Positions 6,653 through 12,927 of a DNA stretch of 12,927 nt are shown here, piece by piece. The DNA is from Oscillospiraceae bacterium (lineage in GTDB: Bacteria; Bacillota; Clostridia; Oscillospirales; Ruminococcaceae). Under the pieces are notes generated by a model. That model saw only the letters and a list, made by a program, of their open reading frames with translations, was not told the origin of the DNA and did not search any database. The stretch covers positions 1 to 12,927 of the forward strand of contig CAAGBS010000057.1 of the NCBI GenBank assembly GCA_900768125.1, given 5' to 3'. A program made the position numbers and the translations under genes. The number at the start of each line of letters is the position of its first letter. The first letter of the stretch is position 1.

Positions 6653-7540
6653 ATGGCAATTGAAGACCTTTTTAAAATAGTCAAGGAGCGTTTCGTGGCT
6701 GAACAGCCCGCTGCGCCCGCCGTCCAGGAGGGCGACGTTGAGATACCCCAGGATCTGCTGTTCAAGTGCCCCCGCTGCGGCGCGGTAGTATACAATCGTG
6801 AGTTCACCGCAGCAATGAAAGTGTGCCCCAAGTGCAGCTACCACGCGCGCCTTACCTGGCAGGAGCGCTTAGAGCTCACCGCCGACAAGGACAGCTTCGT
6901 GGAACTTGACGCCGATATGAAGTCGCTGAACCCGATAGGCTTCCCGAAGTACGAGGACAAGATCGCGAAAATGCAGCAGCAGTGCGACATGAACGACGCG
7001 ATAAAGACCGGCGTGTGCACTATACGCGGCTACCGCACGGTCATCGGCATTATGGATTCGCATTTCTTCATGGCGAGCATGGGAAGCGTTGTCGGTGAGA
7101 AGATAGCGCGGGCGTTCGAGTACGCGACCGAGCATAATCTTCCGGTCGTGATGTTCACCGCTTCCGGCGGCGCGAGAATGCAGGAGGGCATAATCTCCCT
7201 CATGCAGATGGCTAAGACCAGCGGCGCAGTCAAGCGCCACAGCGACGCGGGCGGGCTGTACATCTCAGTTATGACCGACCCCACCACCGGTGGAGTTACG
7301 GCTTCTTTCGCGAGCCTCGGCGATATAATCCTTGCCGAGCCGAAAGTCCTCATCGGCTTTGCGGGAAGACGCGTTATACAGGACACGATACGCCAGCGGC
7401 TGCCTGACGACTTCCAGTCTGCGGAGTTCCAGGAGAAGTGCGGCTTTGTTGATATGATAGTCGAGCGCGGCATGATGAGAAAGCGCATTTCAAATATCCT
7501 GAAGCTGCACGGCTTCCCGAAGGAGGCTTACAGAAGATGA
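6653..7540 (+). CDS. accD: Acetyl-CoA carboxylase carboxyltransferase, beta subunit
   Basis: Encodes 295 residues. An N-terminal zinc ribbon has C39, C42, C58 and C61 (CPRC...CPKC), preceded by a short Ala/Pro-rich stretch. A crotonase-fold carboxyltransferase domain follows, with FTASGGARMQEG (168-179) and DPTTGGVTASFASLGD (209-224). With AccA it moves the carboxyl group from biotin to acetyl-CoA, forming malonyl-CoA. The start is 5 bp after accC; GGGGGAG (6638-6644) lies inside the end of accC. The stop overlaps the accA start by 4 bp (ATGA), as expected for stoichiometric partners. Confidence 0.95.
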   Translation: MAIEDLFKIVKERFVAEQPAAPAVQEGDVEIPQDLLFKCPRCGAVVYNREFTAAMKVCPKCSYHARLTWQERLELTADKDSFVELDADMKSLNPIGFPKYEDKIAKMQQQCDMNDAIKTGVCTIRGYRTVIGIMDSHFFMASMGSVVGEKIARAFEYATEHNLPVVMFTASGGARMQEGIISLMQMAKTSGAVKRHSDAGGLYISVMTDPTTGGVTASFASLGDIILAEPKVLIGFAGRRVIQDTIRQRLPDDFQSAEFQEKCGFVDMIVERGMMRKRISNILKLHGFPKEAYRR

Positions 7541-8340
7541 GCAATTTAACAGCCTGCGAAAGGCTCGAACTTATCCGCCACAAGGACAGACCCACGGTCA
7601 ACGACTACATTCCTGCGATGTTCACCCGCTTCATGGAGTTCCACGGCGACCGCCTTTTCGGCGATGACGCGGCGATAATCGGCGGTATAGGCTACCTCAG
7701 CGAAACCCCGGTGACTGTTATCGCGCAGGTCAAGGGACGCAATCTTGAAGAAAACAAGCGCACGAATTTCTCCATGCCCCACCCGGAGGGCTACCGCAAG
7801 GCGCTCCGTCTTGCAAAGCAGGCGGAGAAGTTCCACCGTCCGGTCATCTGCCTTGTCGATACTCCCGGCGCATTCTGCGGCGTTGAGGCGGAGGAGCGCG
7901 GCCAGGGCGAAGCTATCGCGCGCAGTCTCTATGAGTTCATGACGCTGAAGACCCCTGTGATATCCGTGGTGCTCGGCGAGGGCGGCTCCGGCGGAGCGCT
8001 CGCGCTTGCGGTCTGCGATGAGCTTGCAATGCTCGAAAACGCGCTGTACTCCGTAATAAGCCCGCGCGGTGCGGCTTCCATTCTGTGGAAGGACGGCACC
8101 AAGGAGAAAGAAGCCTGCGAAATGCTGAAGATCACAGCGGAGGATCTCGTGAAGTTCGGCGTGTGCGACAAGATAATCTCCGAGCCGACCGGCGGCGCGC
8201 ATATGAGCAAGGAGCAGACCGCCGACAACATCTACGAGTATCTTGTGGACGCAGTTTTCCGTCTTGGAAAAATCGACATGAACCAGCTTCTTGAAAAGCG
8301 TTATGCGAAATTTAGAAAAATCGGCATGTTTACTGAATAA
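7537..8340 (+). CDS. accA: Acetyl-CoA carboxylase carboxyltransferase, alpha subunit
   Basis: Encodes 267 residues. This is shorter than the roughly 320-residue proteobacterial AccA but in keeping with Firmicute forms that lack part of the N-terminal extension. Motifs include FHGDRLFGDD (35-44), a DTPGAFCG (108-115) plus GQGEAIA stretch, and GEGGSGGALALA (147-158), which form the carboxybiotin/CoA site with AccD. The ATG overlaps the accD stop by 4 bp, with AAGGAGG (7520-7526) upstream. It is the last gene of the fab/acc run. Only an AT-rich weak hairpin follows, so some readthrough into acpP is possible. Confidence 0.95.
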   Translation: MSNLTACERLELIRHKDRPTVNDYIPAMFTRFMEFHGDRLFGDDAAIIGGIGYLSETPVTVIAQVKGRNLEENKRTNFSMPHPEGYRKALRLAKQAEKFHRPVICLVDTPGAFCGVEAEERGQGEAIARSLYEFMTLKTPVISVVLGEGGSGGALALAVCDELAMLENALYSVISPRGAASILWKDGTKEKEACEMLKITAEDLVKFGVCDKIISEPTGGAHMSKEQTADNIYEYLVDAVFRLGKIDMNQLLEKRYAKFRKIGMFTE

Positions 8341-8347
8341 TTTTGTA

Positions 8348-8369
8348 GAAAATTCTTTGCAAAATTTTC
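8348..8369 (+). terminator. Weak AT-rich hairpin after accA
   Basis: GAAAATT (8348-8354) and AATTTTC (8363-8369) pair across an 8-base loop, 8 bp after the accA stop. The stem is almost all A-T and no clear U-run follows, so efficient termination is doubtful. It may mark the operon end, but readthrough into acpP is equally compatible. Confidence 0.3.
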
Positions 8370-8379
8370 AATTCGGGGC

Positions 8380-8408
8380 TTGATTATTTGTGATGTATGT
8401 TATATAAT
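8380..8408 (+). promoter_or_regulatory. Promoter of acpP
   Basis: TTGATT (8380-8385), a 17-bp spacer and TATAAT (8403-8408) lie 55 bp before acpP. The -10 box is consensus and the -35 box matches at four of six positions. A separate promoter would allow acyl carrier protein, needed in large amounts, to be made independently of the long upstream operon. Confidence 0.7.
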
Positions 8409-8462
8409 ATATCATGAAATGTTTCCGGAAGGGACTTATAATTAATTTGGAGGGTTTATACA

Positions 8463-8690
8463 ATGGTATTTGACAAGGTTAAGGAGCTTATCTCCGAGCA
8501 GCTGGACGTTAAGGCTGACGACATCACTGAGGCTTCCAACATTCAGGACGACCTGGGCGCTGATTCCCTGGACGTTGTTGATCTGGTAATGGCTCTTGAG
8601 GACGAGTTCGACGTTGAGATCCCTGAGGATCAGGTCGAGAACATCAAGACTGTCGGCGATATCGTAAAGTTCATCGAGGACAAGCAGTAA
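8463..8690 (+). CDS. acpP: Acyl carrier protein
   Basis: Encodes 75 residues, a complete acidic four-helix acyl carrier protein. S35 in LGADSLDVVDL is the site for 4'-phosphopantetheine. It carries the growing acyl chain between FabH, FabG, FabZ and FabF. The N-terminal VFDKVKELI and the end KTVGDIVKFIE match the family. GGAGGG (8449-8454) gives a strong ribosome site 8 bases before the ATG. The gene has its own promoter and a strong terminator, so it can form a monocistronic unit at the end of the fab locus. In many clostridia acpP lies inside the cluster instead. Confidence 0.96.
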   Translation: MVFDKVKELISEQLDVKADDITEASNIQDDLGADSLDVVDLVMALEDEFDVEIPEDQVENIKTVGDIVKFIEDKQ

Positions 8691-8707
8691 TCCATATTGT
8701 ATAAAAT

Positions 8708-8739
8708 TCCCGCTGTACATTGGTACGGCGGGATTTTTT
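8708..8739 (+). terminator. Intrinsic terminator of acpP
   Basis: TCCCGCTGTAC (8708-8718) and GTACGGCGGGA (8723-8733) form an 11-bp stem with one G-U pair and an ATTG tetraloop, followed by six T (8734-8739). This is a textbook rho-independent terminator, 17 bp after the acpP stop. Confidence 0.92.
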
Positions 8740-8740
8740 A

Positions 8741-8758
8741 TTGTGAAATTCTTGACAG
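8741..8758. promoter_or_regulatory. Rex-operator-like site overlapping the acn -35 box
   Basis: TTGTGAAATTCTTGACAG matches the known Rex-type palindrome TTGTGAA-N4-TTCACAA at all 7 positions of the left half and 5 of 7 of the right half. It covers the TTGACA -35 box (8752-8757) of the promoter for acn-icd-rex. Because rex is in that same operon, a NADH-relieved autoregulatory loop is plausible. The call rests on motif match and context only. Confidence 0.5.
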
Positions 8759-8780
8759 ATAGTGAAAATTGGTATATAAT
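8752..8780 (+). promoter_or_regulatory. Consensus promoter of acn-icd-rex
   Basis: TTGACA (8752-8757), exactly 17 bp, then TATAAT (8775-8780): a perfect housekeeping promoter. It begins only 12 bp after the acpP terminator U-tract. The predicted start near 8787 gives a leader of about 56 nt, which contains a small hairpin (CGGGA 8799-8803 with TCCCG 8807-8811) and a run of nine A (8820-8828) before the ribosome site AAGGAG (8830-8835). Confidence 0.88.
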
Positions 8781-8842
8781 ATAATTGTATATTTATGTCG
8801 GGACTTTCCCGGTGACTCTAAAAAAAAACAAGGAGCAAAGAT

Positions 8843-10774
8843 ATGGGACTTACACTAACTGAAAAGATCATCAAGGCGCACATCATTGACGGCGAGATGG
8901 TAAAGGGCACGGAGATAGGTCTGAAGATAGACCAGACCCTTACTCAGGACGCTACCGGCACTATGGCTTACCTTCAGTTCGAGGCTATGGGCGTTGACCG
9001 CGTGAAGACTGAGCGCTCCGTGGCATACATCGACCACAATACCCTCCAGAGCGGCTTTGAAAATGCGGACGATCACCGCTTCATCGGCTCCGTTGCCAAG
9101 AAGCATGGTATCTGGTTCTCCCGTCCCGGCAACGGTATCTGCCATCAGGTACATCTCGAGCGCTTCGGCAAGCCCGGCAAGACCCTTATCGGCTCCGACA
9201 GCCACACCCCGACCGGCGGCGGTATCGGCATGCTGGCTATGGGCGCAGGCGGTCTTGACGTTGCAGTTGCAATGGGCGGCGGCGCTTACTACATAACAAT
9301 GCCGAAGGTCGTTAAAATAAACCTCACCGGCAAGCTCAACGACTGGGTCTCCGCCAAGGACGTTATCCTGGAAGTCCTCCGTCAGCTTTCCGTTAAGGGC
9401 GGCGTGGGCAAGGTAATGGAGTACACCGGCGAGGGCGTAAAGAGCCTGTCCGTTCCGGAGCGTGCTACCATCACAAACATGGGCGCAGAGCTTGGCGCTA
9501 CCACCTCTATCTTCCCGTCTGACGAGACTACTCTCCAGTTCCTCAAGGCTCAGGGCAGAGAAGAGGACTATGTTCCCATGTCCGCTGACCCCGACGCAGT
9601 CTACGACGAGGAAGTCGATATCGACCTTTCTAAGCTGGTTCCGCTTGCAGCTTGTCCTCACAGCCCCGACAACGTAAAGACCGTCGAGGAGATAGGCAAG
9701 ATAAAGATTGACCAGGTGTGCATCGGATCCTGCACCAACTCCTCGCTGCAGGATATGCGCAAGGTCGCTCATATCTTAAAGGGTAAGACCGTTCACCCGG
9801 ACGTAAGCCTTGCCATCGCTCCCGGCTCCAAGCAGGTGTTCAACCAGATCGCAGAGGACGGCACCCTGTCTATCCTCATCGCAGCTGGCGCAAGAATACT
9901 GGAGAGCGCATGCGGTCCGTGCATAGGCATGGGTCAGTCCCCGAACAGCAAGGGTATCTCCCTGCGTACCTTCAACCGTAACTTCCTCGGAAGAAGCGGC
10001 ACCAAGGACGCTCAGATATACCTCGTTTCCCCGGAGACTGCGGCGATCTCCGCTATTACAGGCGTGTTCACCGACCCGCGCACCTGCGGCGATATGCCCG
10101 CTTATGTAATGCCCGAGAAGTTCATCATCAACGATAACATGGTAGTCGCTCCCGCAGCACCCGAGGAAGCTCCGAACGTTGAGATACTCCGCGGTCCGAA
10201 CATTAAGCCGTTCCCGGTAAACAAGCCGCTGGCTGAGTCCATCGAGTCCGGCGTTACCCTCAAGGTAGGCGACAACATCACCACCGATCACATCATGCCC
10301 GCAGGCGCTAAGATACTGCCCCTGCGCTCCAACATTCCGGCTATCTCCGAGTACTGCTTCACCGTATGCGACGAGACATTCCCGAAGCGCGCAAAGGAAG
10401 CAGGCACAAGCATTATCGTCGGCGGCACCAACTACGGTCAGGGTTCCTCCAGAGAGCACGCAGCGCTTGCTCCGCTGTACCTGGGCGTTAAGGCTATCAT
10501 CTGCAAGAGCTTCGCGAGAATCCACCGCCAGAACCTTATCAATAACGGTATCCTTCCGCTGGAGTTTGTGAATGAGGCTGACTACGACAGAATCGACCAG
10601 GGCGACGACCTCGTTATCGCAAATATCCGCAATATCGTTGAAAACGGCGGAAAGATCATCGTTGAGGACAAGACCAAGGGCTTCAGCTTCGAGGTCAAGT
10701 GCGAGCTTTCCGAGCGCGGCAAGGGTATGATGCTCGCAGGCGGTCTGCTGAACTTTACAAAGAATGGCAGATAA
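8843..10774 (+). CDS. acn: Aconitate hydratase
   Basis: Encodes 643 residues. The protein interconverts citrate and isocitrate through cis-aconitate with a [4Fe-4S] cluster. The three cluster cysteines are visible: C297 in CIGSCTNSS, and C357 and C360 in SACGPCIGMG. Other aconitase-family segments are GSDSHTPTGGG (117-127) and the C-terminal swivel domain with GGTNYGQGSSREHAALAP (527-544) and SFARIHRQNLINNG (556-569). The length matches the shorter aconitases of anaerobic bacteria rather than the roughly 900-residue AcnA/AcnB. Large and small isopropylmalate isomerase subunits share the fold, but here both parts are fused. Icd directly downstream supports aconitase. The Fe-S cluster implies oxygen sensitivity. 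Confidence 0.93.
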   Translation: MGLTLTEKIIKAHIIDGEMVKGTEIGLKIDQTLTQDATGTMAYLQFEAMGVDRVKTERSVAYIDHNTLQSGFENADDHRFIGSVAKKHGIWFSRPGNGICHQVHLERFGKPGKTLIGSDSHTPTGGGIGMLAMGAGGLDVAVAMGGGAYYITMPKVVKINLTGKLNDWVSAKDVILEVLRQLSVKGGVGKVMEYTGEGVKSLSVPERATITNMGAELGATTSIFPSDETTLQFLKAQGREEDYVPMSADPDAVYDEEVDIDLSKLVPLAACPHSPDNVKTVEEIGKIKIDQVCIGSCTNSSLQDMRKVAHILKGKTVHPDVSLAIAPGSKQVFNQIAEDGTLSILIAAGARILESACGPCIGMGQSPNSKGISLRTFNRNFLGRSGTKDAQIYLVSPETAAISAITGVFTDPRTCGDMPAYVMPEKFIINDNMVVAPAAPEEAPNVEILRGPNIKPFPVNKPLAESIESGVTLKVGDNITTDHIMPAGAKILPLRSNIPAISEYCFTVCDETFPKRAKEAGTSIIVGGTNYGQGSSREHAALAPLYLGVKAIICKSFARIHRQNLINNGILPLEFVNEADYDRIDQGDDLVIANIRNIVENGGKIIVEDKTKGFSFEVKCELSERGKGMMLAGGLLNFTKNGR

Positions 10775-10788
10775 ATATGAGGAAAGCG

Positions 10789-10802
10789 GCGGGAATACCC
10801 GC
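10789..10802 (+). other. Small hairpin between acn and icd
   Basis: GCGGG (10789-10793) and CCCGC (10798-10802) pair around AATA in the 53-bp acn-icd gap. There is no U-tract, so it is not a terminator. It may influence mRNA stability or simply reflect GC content. Confidence 0.35.
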
Positions 10803-10827
10803 GGCAGATTTGAAAGGAATAACGATA

Positions 10828-12045
10828 ATGGCTGATAAAATACAGATGACCACTCCGCTGGTCGAGATGGACGGCGACGAAATGACCCGTATCATATGGA
10901 AGATGATAAAGGATATCCTTATCGATCCGTATGTTGACTTAAAGACCGATTACTACGACCTGGGGCTTGTTCACAGAAACGAGACCAACGACCAGGTAAC
11001 TATAGATTCCGCAAACGCGACCAAGAAGTACGGCGTAGCGGTAAAGTGCGCGACCATCACCCCGAACGCACAGCGCATGACCGAGTACAACCTCAAGGAG
11101 ATGTGGAAGTCCCCGAACGGCACTATCCGCGCTATCCTGGACGGCACCGTATTCAGAAAGCCAATTCTCGTAAATGGTATAGTTCCGTACATTCCGACCT
11201 GGACGAAGCCCATCACCATCGCGCGTCACGCATACGGCGACATCTACAAGAACACCGAGATGAAGGTAGCGCAGGGCAGCAAGGCTGAACTGGTAGTCAC
11301 CGACAAGGACGGCAAGGAGACCCGCGCGCTCATTCACGATTTCAAGAACAGCGATGGCGTTGTACAGGGCGTACACAACCTCGACAAGTCCATCTCCAGC
11401 TTTGCGAGAGCGTGCTTCAACTACGCGCTGGGCGCTAAGGAGAGCCTGTGGTTTGCGGCTAAGGACACCATTTCCAAGACATACGACCATCGCTTCAAGG
11501 ATATCTTCGCTGAGATATACGAGAACGAGTACAAGCAGAAGTTCGCAGAGGCGGGGATAGAGTACTTCTACACCCTCATCGACGATGTTATCGCAAGAGT
11601 TATCCGCTCAGAGGGCGGCTTCATCTGGGCATGCAAGAACTACGACGGCGATGTTATGTCCGATATGCTGGCGACCGCTTTCGGTTCGCTGGGACTGATG
11701 ACCTCCGTTCTTGTTTCCCCGGACGGCGTTTACGAGTATGAGGCGGCTCACGGTACCGTTACCCGCCACTATTACAACTACCTCAAGGGCGAGAAGACCT
11801 CCACCAACCCGATCGCTACCATATTCGCATGGAGCGGCGCGCTCAGAAAGCGCGGCGAACTGGACAACATTCCGGCGCTGTGCGACTATGCAGACAAGCT
11901 GGAGAAGGCTTCTATCCAGACCATGGAGGACGGCGTGATGGATAAGAATCTCGCGGCTATGTCCAAGCTGGAGAACAAGCGCCCGGTTGACACTGAAACA
12001 TTCCTGAATGAGATAAACAGCCGTCTTGCAAAGCTGATGGGCTGA
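10828..12045 (+). CDS. icd: NADP-dependent isocitrate dehydrogenase (eukaryote-like subfamily)
   Basis: Encodes 405 residues. The enzyme oxidatively decarboxylates isocitrate to 2-oxoglutarate, making NADPH. The sequence follows the homodimeric subfamily that includes human IDH1 (recalled alignment), not the E. coli Icd type. Shared segments are LVEMDGDEMTRIIW (11-24), MWKSPNGTIR (92-101), ARHAYGDIY (132-140), GGFIWACKNYDGDV (263-276) and AAHGTVTRHY (306-315). R133 and Y140 correspond to the isocitrate-binding Arg132/Tyr139 of IDH1. K212, D252, D275 and D279 fit the catalytic and metal residues, and R313/H314 the NADP-selecting pair. The ATG at 10828 is chosen for AAAGGA (10813-10818). The frame extends back into acn, but no earlier start has a comparable ribosome site. 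Confidence 0.94.
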   Translation: MADKIQMTTPLVEMDGDEMTRIIWKMIKDILIDPYVDLKTDYYDLGLVHRNETNDQVTIDSANATKKYGVAVKCATITPNAQRMTEYNLKEMWKSPNGTIRAILDGTVFRKPILVNGIVPYIPTWTKPITIARHAYGDIYKNTEMKVAQGSKAELVVTDKDGKETRALIHDFKNSDGVVQGVHNLDKSISSFARACFNYALGAKESLWFAAKDTISKTYDHRFKDIFAEIYENEYKQKFAEAGIEYFYTLIDDVIARVIRSEGGFIWACKNYDGDVMSDMLATAFGSLGLMTSVLVSPDGVYEYEAAHGTVTRHYYNYLKGEKTSTNPIATIFAWSGALRKRGELDNIPALCDYADKLEKASIQTMEDGVMDKNLAAMSKLENKRPVDTETFLNEINSRLAKLMG

Positions 12046-12083
12046 TATCCCGGACGCAGCGGCAGGAGGCAGGAGTTTTAGCA

Positions 12084-12761
12084 ATGCAGAAGAGCAATAT
12101 TTCAAATTCAGTTATACGCAGGCTGCCGCGGTATTACCGTTTTCTCGGCGAGTTGCTGAATCAGGATATTCAGAAGATCTCCTCCAGGGAGTTGTCGGAG
12201 AAAATGCGGCTCACCGCTTCGCAGATACGACAGGATCTCAACTGCTTCGGCGGCTTCGGTCAGCAGGGCTACGGCTACAACGTGGCGGAGCTTCGCCGTC
12301 AGATAGGGCATATCCTCGGTCTCGACCAGCATGATAAGATAATCCTTATCGGTGCGGGAAACCTCGGCAGAGCCATAACGGTGCATATCGACTTCGAAAA
12401 GTACGGCTACGAACTTGACGGCATATTCGACAACAATATTTCCCTGGAGAACATCGAGATATCCGGCATAAAGATAATGCACACCAACCGTCTTGCGGAT
12501 TTCTGCGCGGAAAACCACCCGAAGATGGCGGTGCTGTGCATTCCGAAGAGCGGCGCAAAGGACATGGTGCAGACCCTCATAAACTGCGGAGTGAACGCGT
12601 TCTGGAATTTCTCACACTATGATATCCACTACGACCACCCCGAAGCGGCAGTGGAAAACGTCCACCTGACCGACAGCCTGATGACGCTTTCCTATGCGGC
12701 GCGCAGGCAGGAAGAGCATTCCGCGGAGCCGTCGCCGGAAGAGGACAGCACGGAAGAATAA
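12084..12761 (+). CDS. rex: Redox-sensing transcriptional repressor Rex
   Basis: Encodes 225 residues. An N-terminal winged helix (about 1-80) includes RRLPRYYRFL, SSRELSEKM and the TASQIRQDLNCFGGFGQQGYGY recognition region. A Rossmann NAD(H) domain follows with IGAGNLGRA (89-97) and D116 in FDNN. A C-terminal helix near TDSLMTLSYAARR matches the domain-swapping helix of Rex dimers. Rex binds DNA when NADH/NAD+ is low and is released by NADH. AGGAG (12071-12075) precedes the ATG. It lies 38 bp after icd with no terminator between, so it is probably the last gene of acn-icd-rex. The tail after the helix (about 209-225) is strongly acidic (EEHSAEPSPEEDSTEE) and probably disordered. Confidence 0.95.
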   Translation: MQKSNISNSVIRRLPRYYRFLGELLNQDIQKISSRELSEKMRLTASQIRQDLNCFGGFGQQGYGYNVAELRRQIGHILGLDQHDKIILIGAGNLGRAITVHIDFEKYGYELDGIFDNNISLENIEISGIKIMHTNRLADFCAENHPKMAVLCIPKSGAKDMVQTLINCGVNAFWNFSHYDIHYDHPEAAVENVHLTDSLMTLSYAARRQEEHSAEPSPEEDSTEE

Positions 12762-12765
12762 AATA

Positions 12766-12794
12766 ATGCCGCTCCGTGACATGCGGGGCGGCAT
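12766..12794 (+). terminator. Hairpin after rex, terminator-like
   Basis: ATGCCGCTCC (12766-12775) pairs with GGGGCGGCAT (12785-12794), ten pairs including one G-U, around a 9-base loop, starting 4 bp after the rex stop. The stem is stable, but what follows (ACTGTTATG) is not a real U-tract, so termination may be inefficient or assisted. Confidence 0.6.
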
Positions 12795-12811
12795 ACTGTT
12801 ATGAAGTACTT

Positions 12812-12927
12812 ATGGTCACCTCTAAAAACCTTATGTGAGCGAAAATGTGCAGTGCGCACCATCTTCGTCGTCAAACCTCCTCGTAAGGCATACAGCCTTA
12901 CTTCGTCGGCTTTCCTAGAAGCTGGCA
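12812..12927 (-). repeat. Structured dispersed repeat, copy B (possible ncRNA)
   Basis: This is the inverted partner of the repeat at 6-119. Positions 12812-12831 are the exact reverse complement of 100-119. The rest aligns with copy A with nearly conserved spacing. The hairpin here is GTAAGGC (12883-12889)/GCCTTAC (12895-12901), seven perfect pairs, where copy A has AATAC/GTATT. Two stem positions therefore changed while still pairing. A second hairpin is GTGC (12847-12850)/GCAC (12856-12859). An outer helix of five pairs forms between AAACC (12873-12877) and GGCTT (12908-12912). It lies 50 bp after rex, tail toward rex. It runs to the window end and may be truncated there. It has no coding potential that I would support. 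Confidence 0.72.

Noticed and set aside
5151..6659. 502-codon open frame on the minus strand opposite accC
   Set aside because: Its composition follows from the high-GC codon use of accC on the other strand. It resembles no family and has no ribosome site, so it is a shadow frame. The same holds for the long minus-strand frames at 3331-4341 and 8855-9772.
8811..8828. GGTGACTCTAAAAAA in the acn leader as a third copy of the repeat block (GGTCACCTCTAAAAACC)
   Set aside because: Only a short gapped resemblance exists, with no flanking hairpins matching copies A or B.
10699..10827. N-terminal extension of icd, including an in-frame ATG at 10777
   Set aside because: It overlaps acn or lacks a good ribosome site. 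The family N-terminus begins close to the ATG at 10828, which follows AAAGGA.
1..12927. CRISPR arrays, tRNA or rRNA genes, transposases, phage or defence genes
   Set aside because: None seen. All large frames are accounted for by intact core-metabolism genes, and no direct-repeat array or transposase is visible. The terminal repeats lack an associated open reading frame within the window.

Overview
The window is a 12.9 kb piece of core-metabolism chromosome from an anaerobic Firmicute. The best fit is Clostridia, probably a Ruminococcus-like member of Oscillospiraceae. The grounds are a GC-rich but clearly Gram-positive style: strong AAGGAG-type ribosome sites, TTGACA/TATAAT promoters, the clostridial order fabG-fabF-accB-fabZ-accC-accD-accA, and a Rex regulator. 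This placement is inferred from gene order and protein character, not from a database search.

Layout. (1) Positions 1-119 hold a structured repeat (copy A) that ends at the stop codon of a leftward class I fumarase alpha-subunit gene (119-961). (2) Positions 962-1229 are a divergent control region. It carries a near-consensus promoter for the rightward fatty acid operon and a perfect 11-bp inverted repeat overlapping that promoter's -35 box. (3) Positions 1230-8340 are a tightly packed operon, fabH-fabG-fabF-accB-fabZ-accC-accD-accA. It encodes all four subunits of acetyl-CoA carboxylase plus the initiating condensing enzyme, ketoreductase, elongating condensing enzyme and dehydratase of type II fatty acid synthesis. 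(4) acpP (8463-8690) has its own promoter and a strong intrinsic terminator. (5) Positions 8691-12761 carry aconitase, an NADP-type isocitrate dehydrogenase of the eukaryote-like subfamily, and the redox sensor Rex. They sit behind a consensus promoter whose -35 box overlaps a Rex-operator-like sequence. (6) Positions 12762-12927 hold a hairpin and then a second copy (B) of the same structured repeat, inverted relative to copy A.

How the genes fit together. Acetyl-CoA is carboxylated by AccABCD to malonyl-CoA. FabH, FabG, FabZ and FabF then initiate and extend acyl chains on the acyl carrier protein. The malonyl transacylase (fabD) and enoyl reductase (fabK/fabI/fabL) needed to complete the cycle are not in the window. 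Aconitase and Icd convert citrate to 2-oxoglutarate and make NADPH, which can serve fatty acid and glutamate synthesis. Rex, which senses NADH/NAD+, is encoded last in that operon and probably regulates it.

The genes themselves are ordinary and intact. The least explained content is the pair of inverted, diverged but structure-conserving repeats that bracket the window. They share a 20-bp identical block and a hairpin with compensatory base changes, and both lie immediately downstream of convergently oriented genes.
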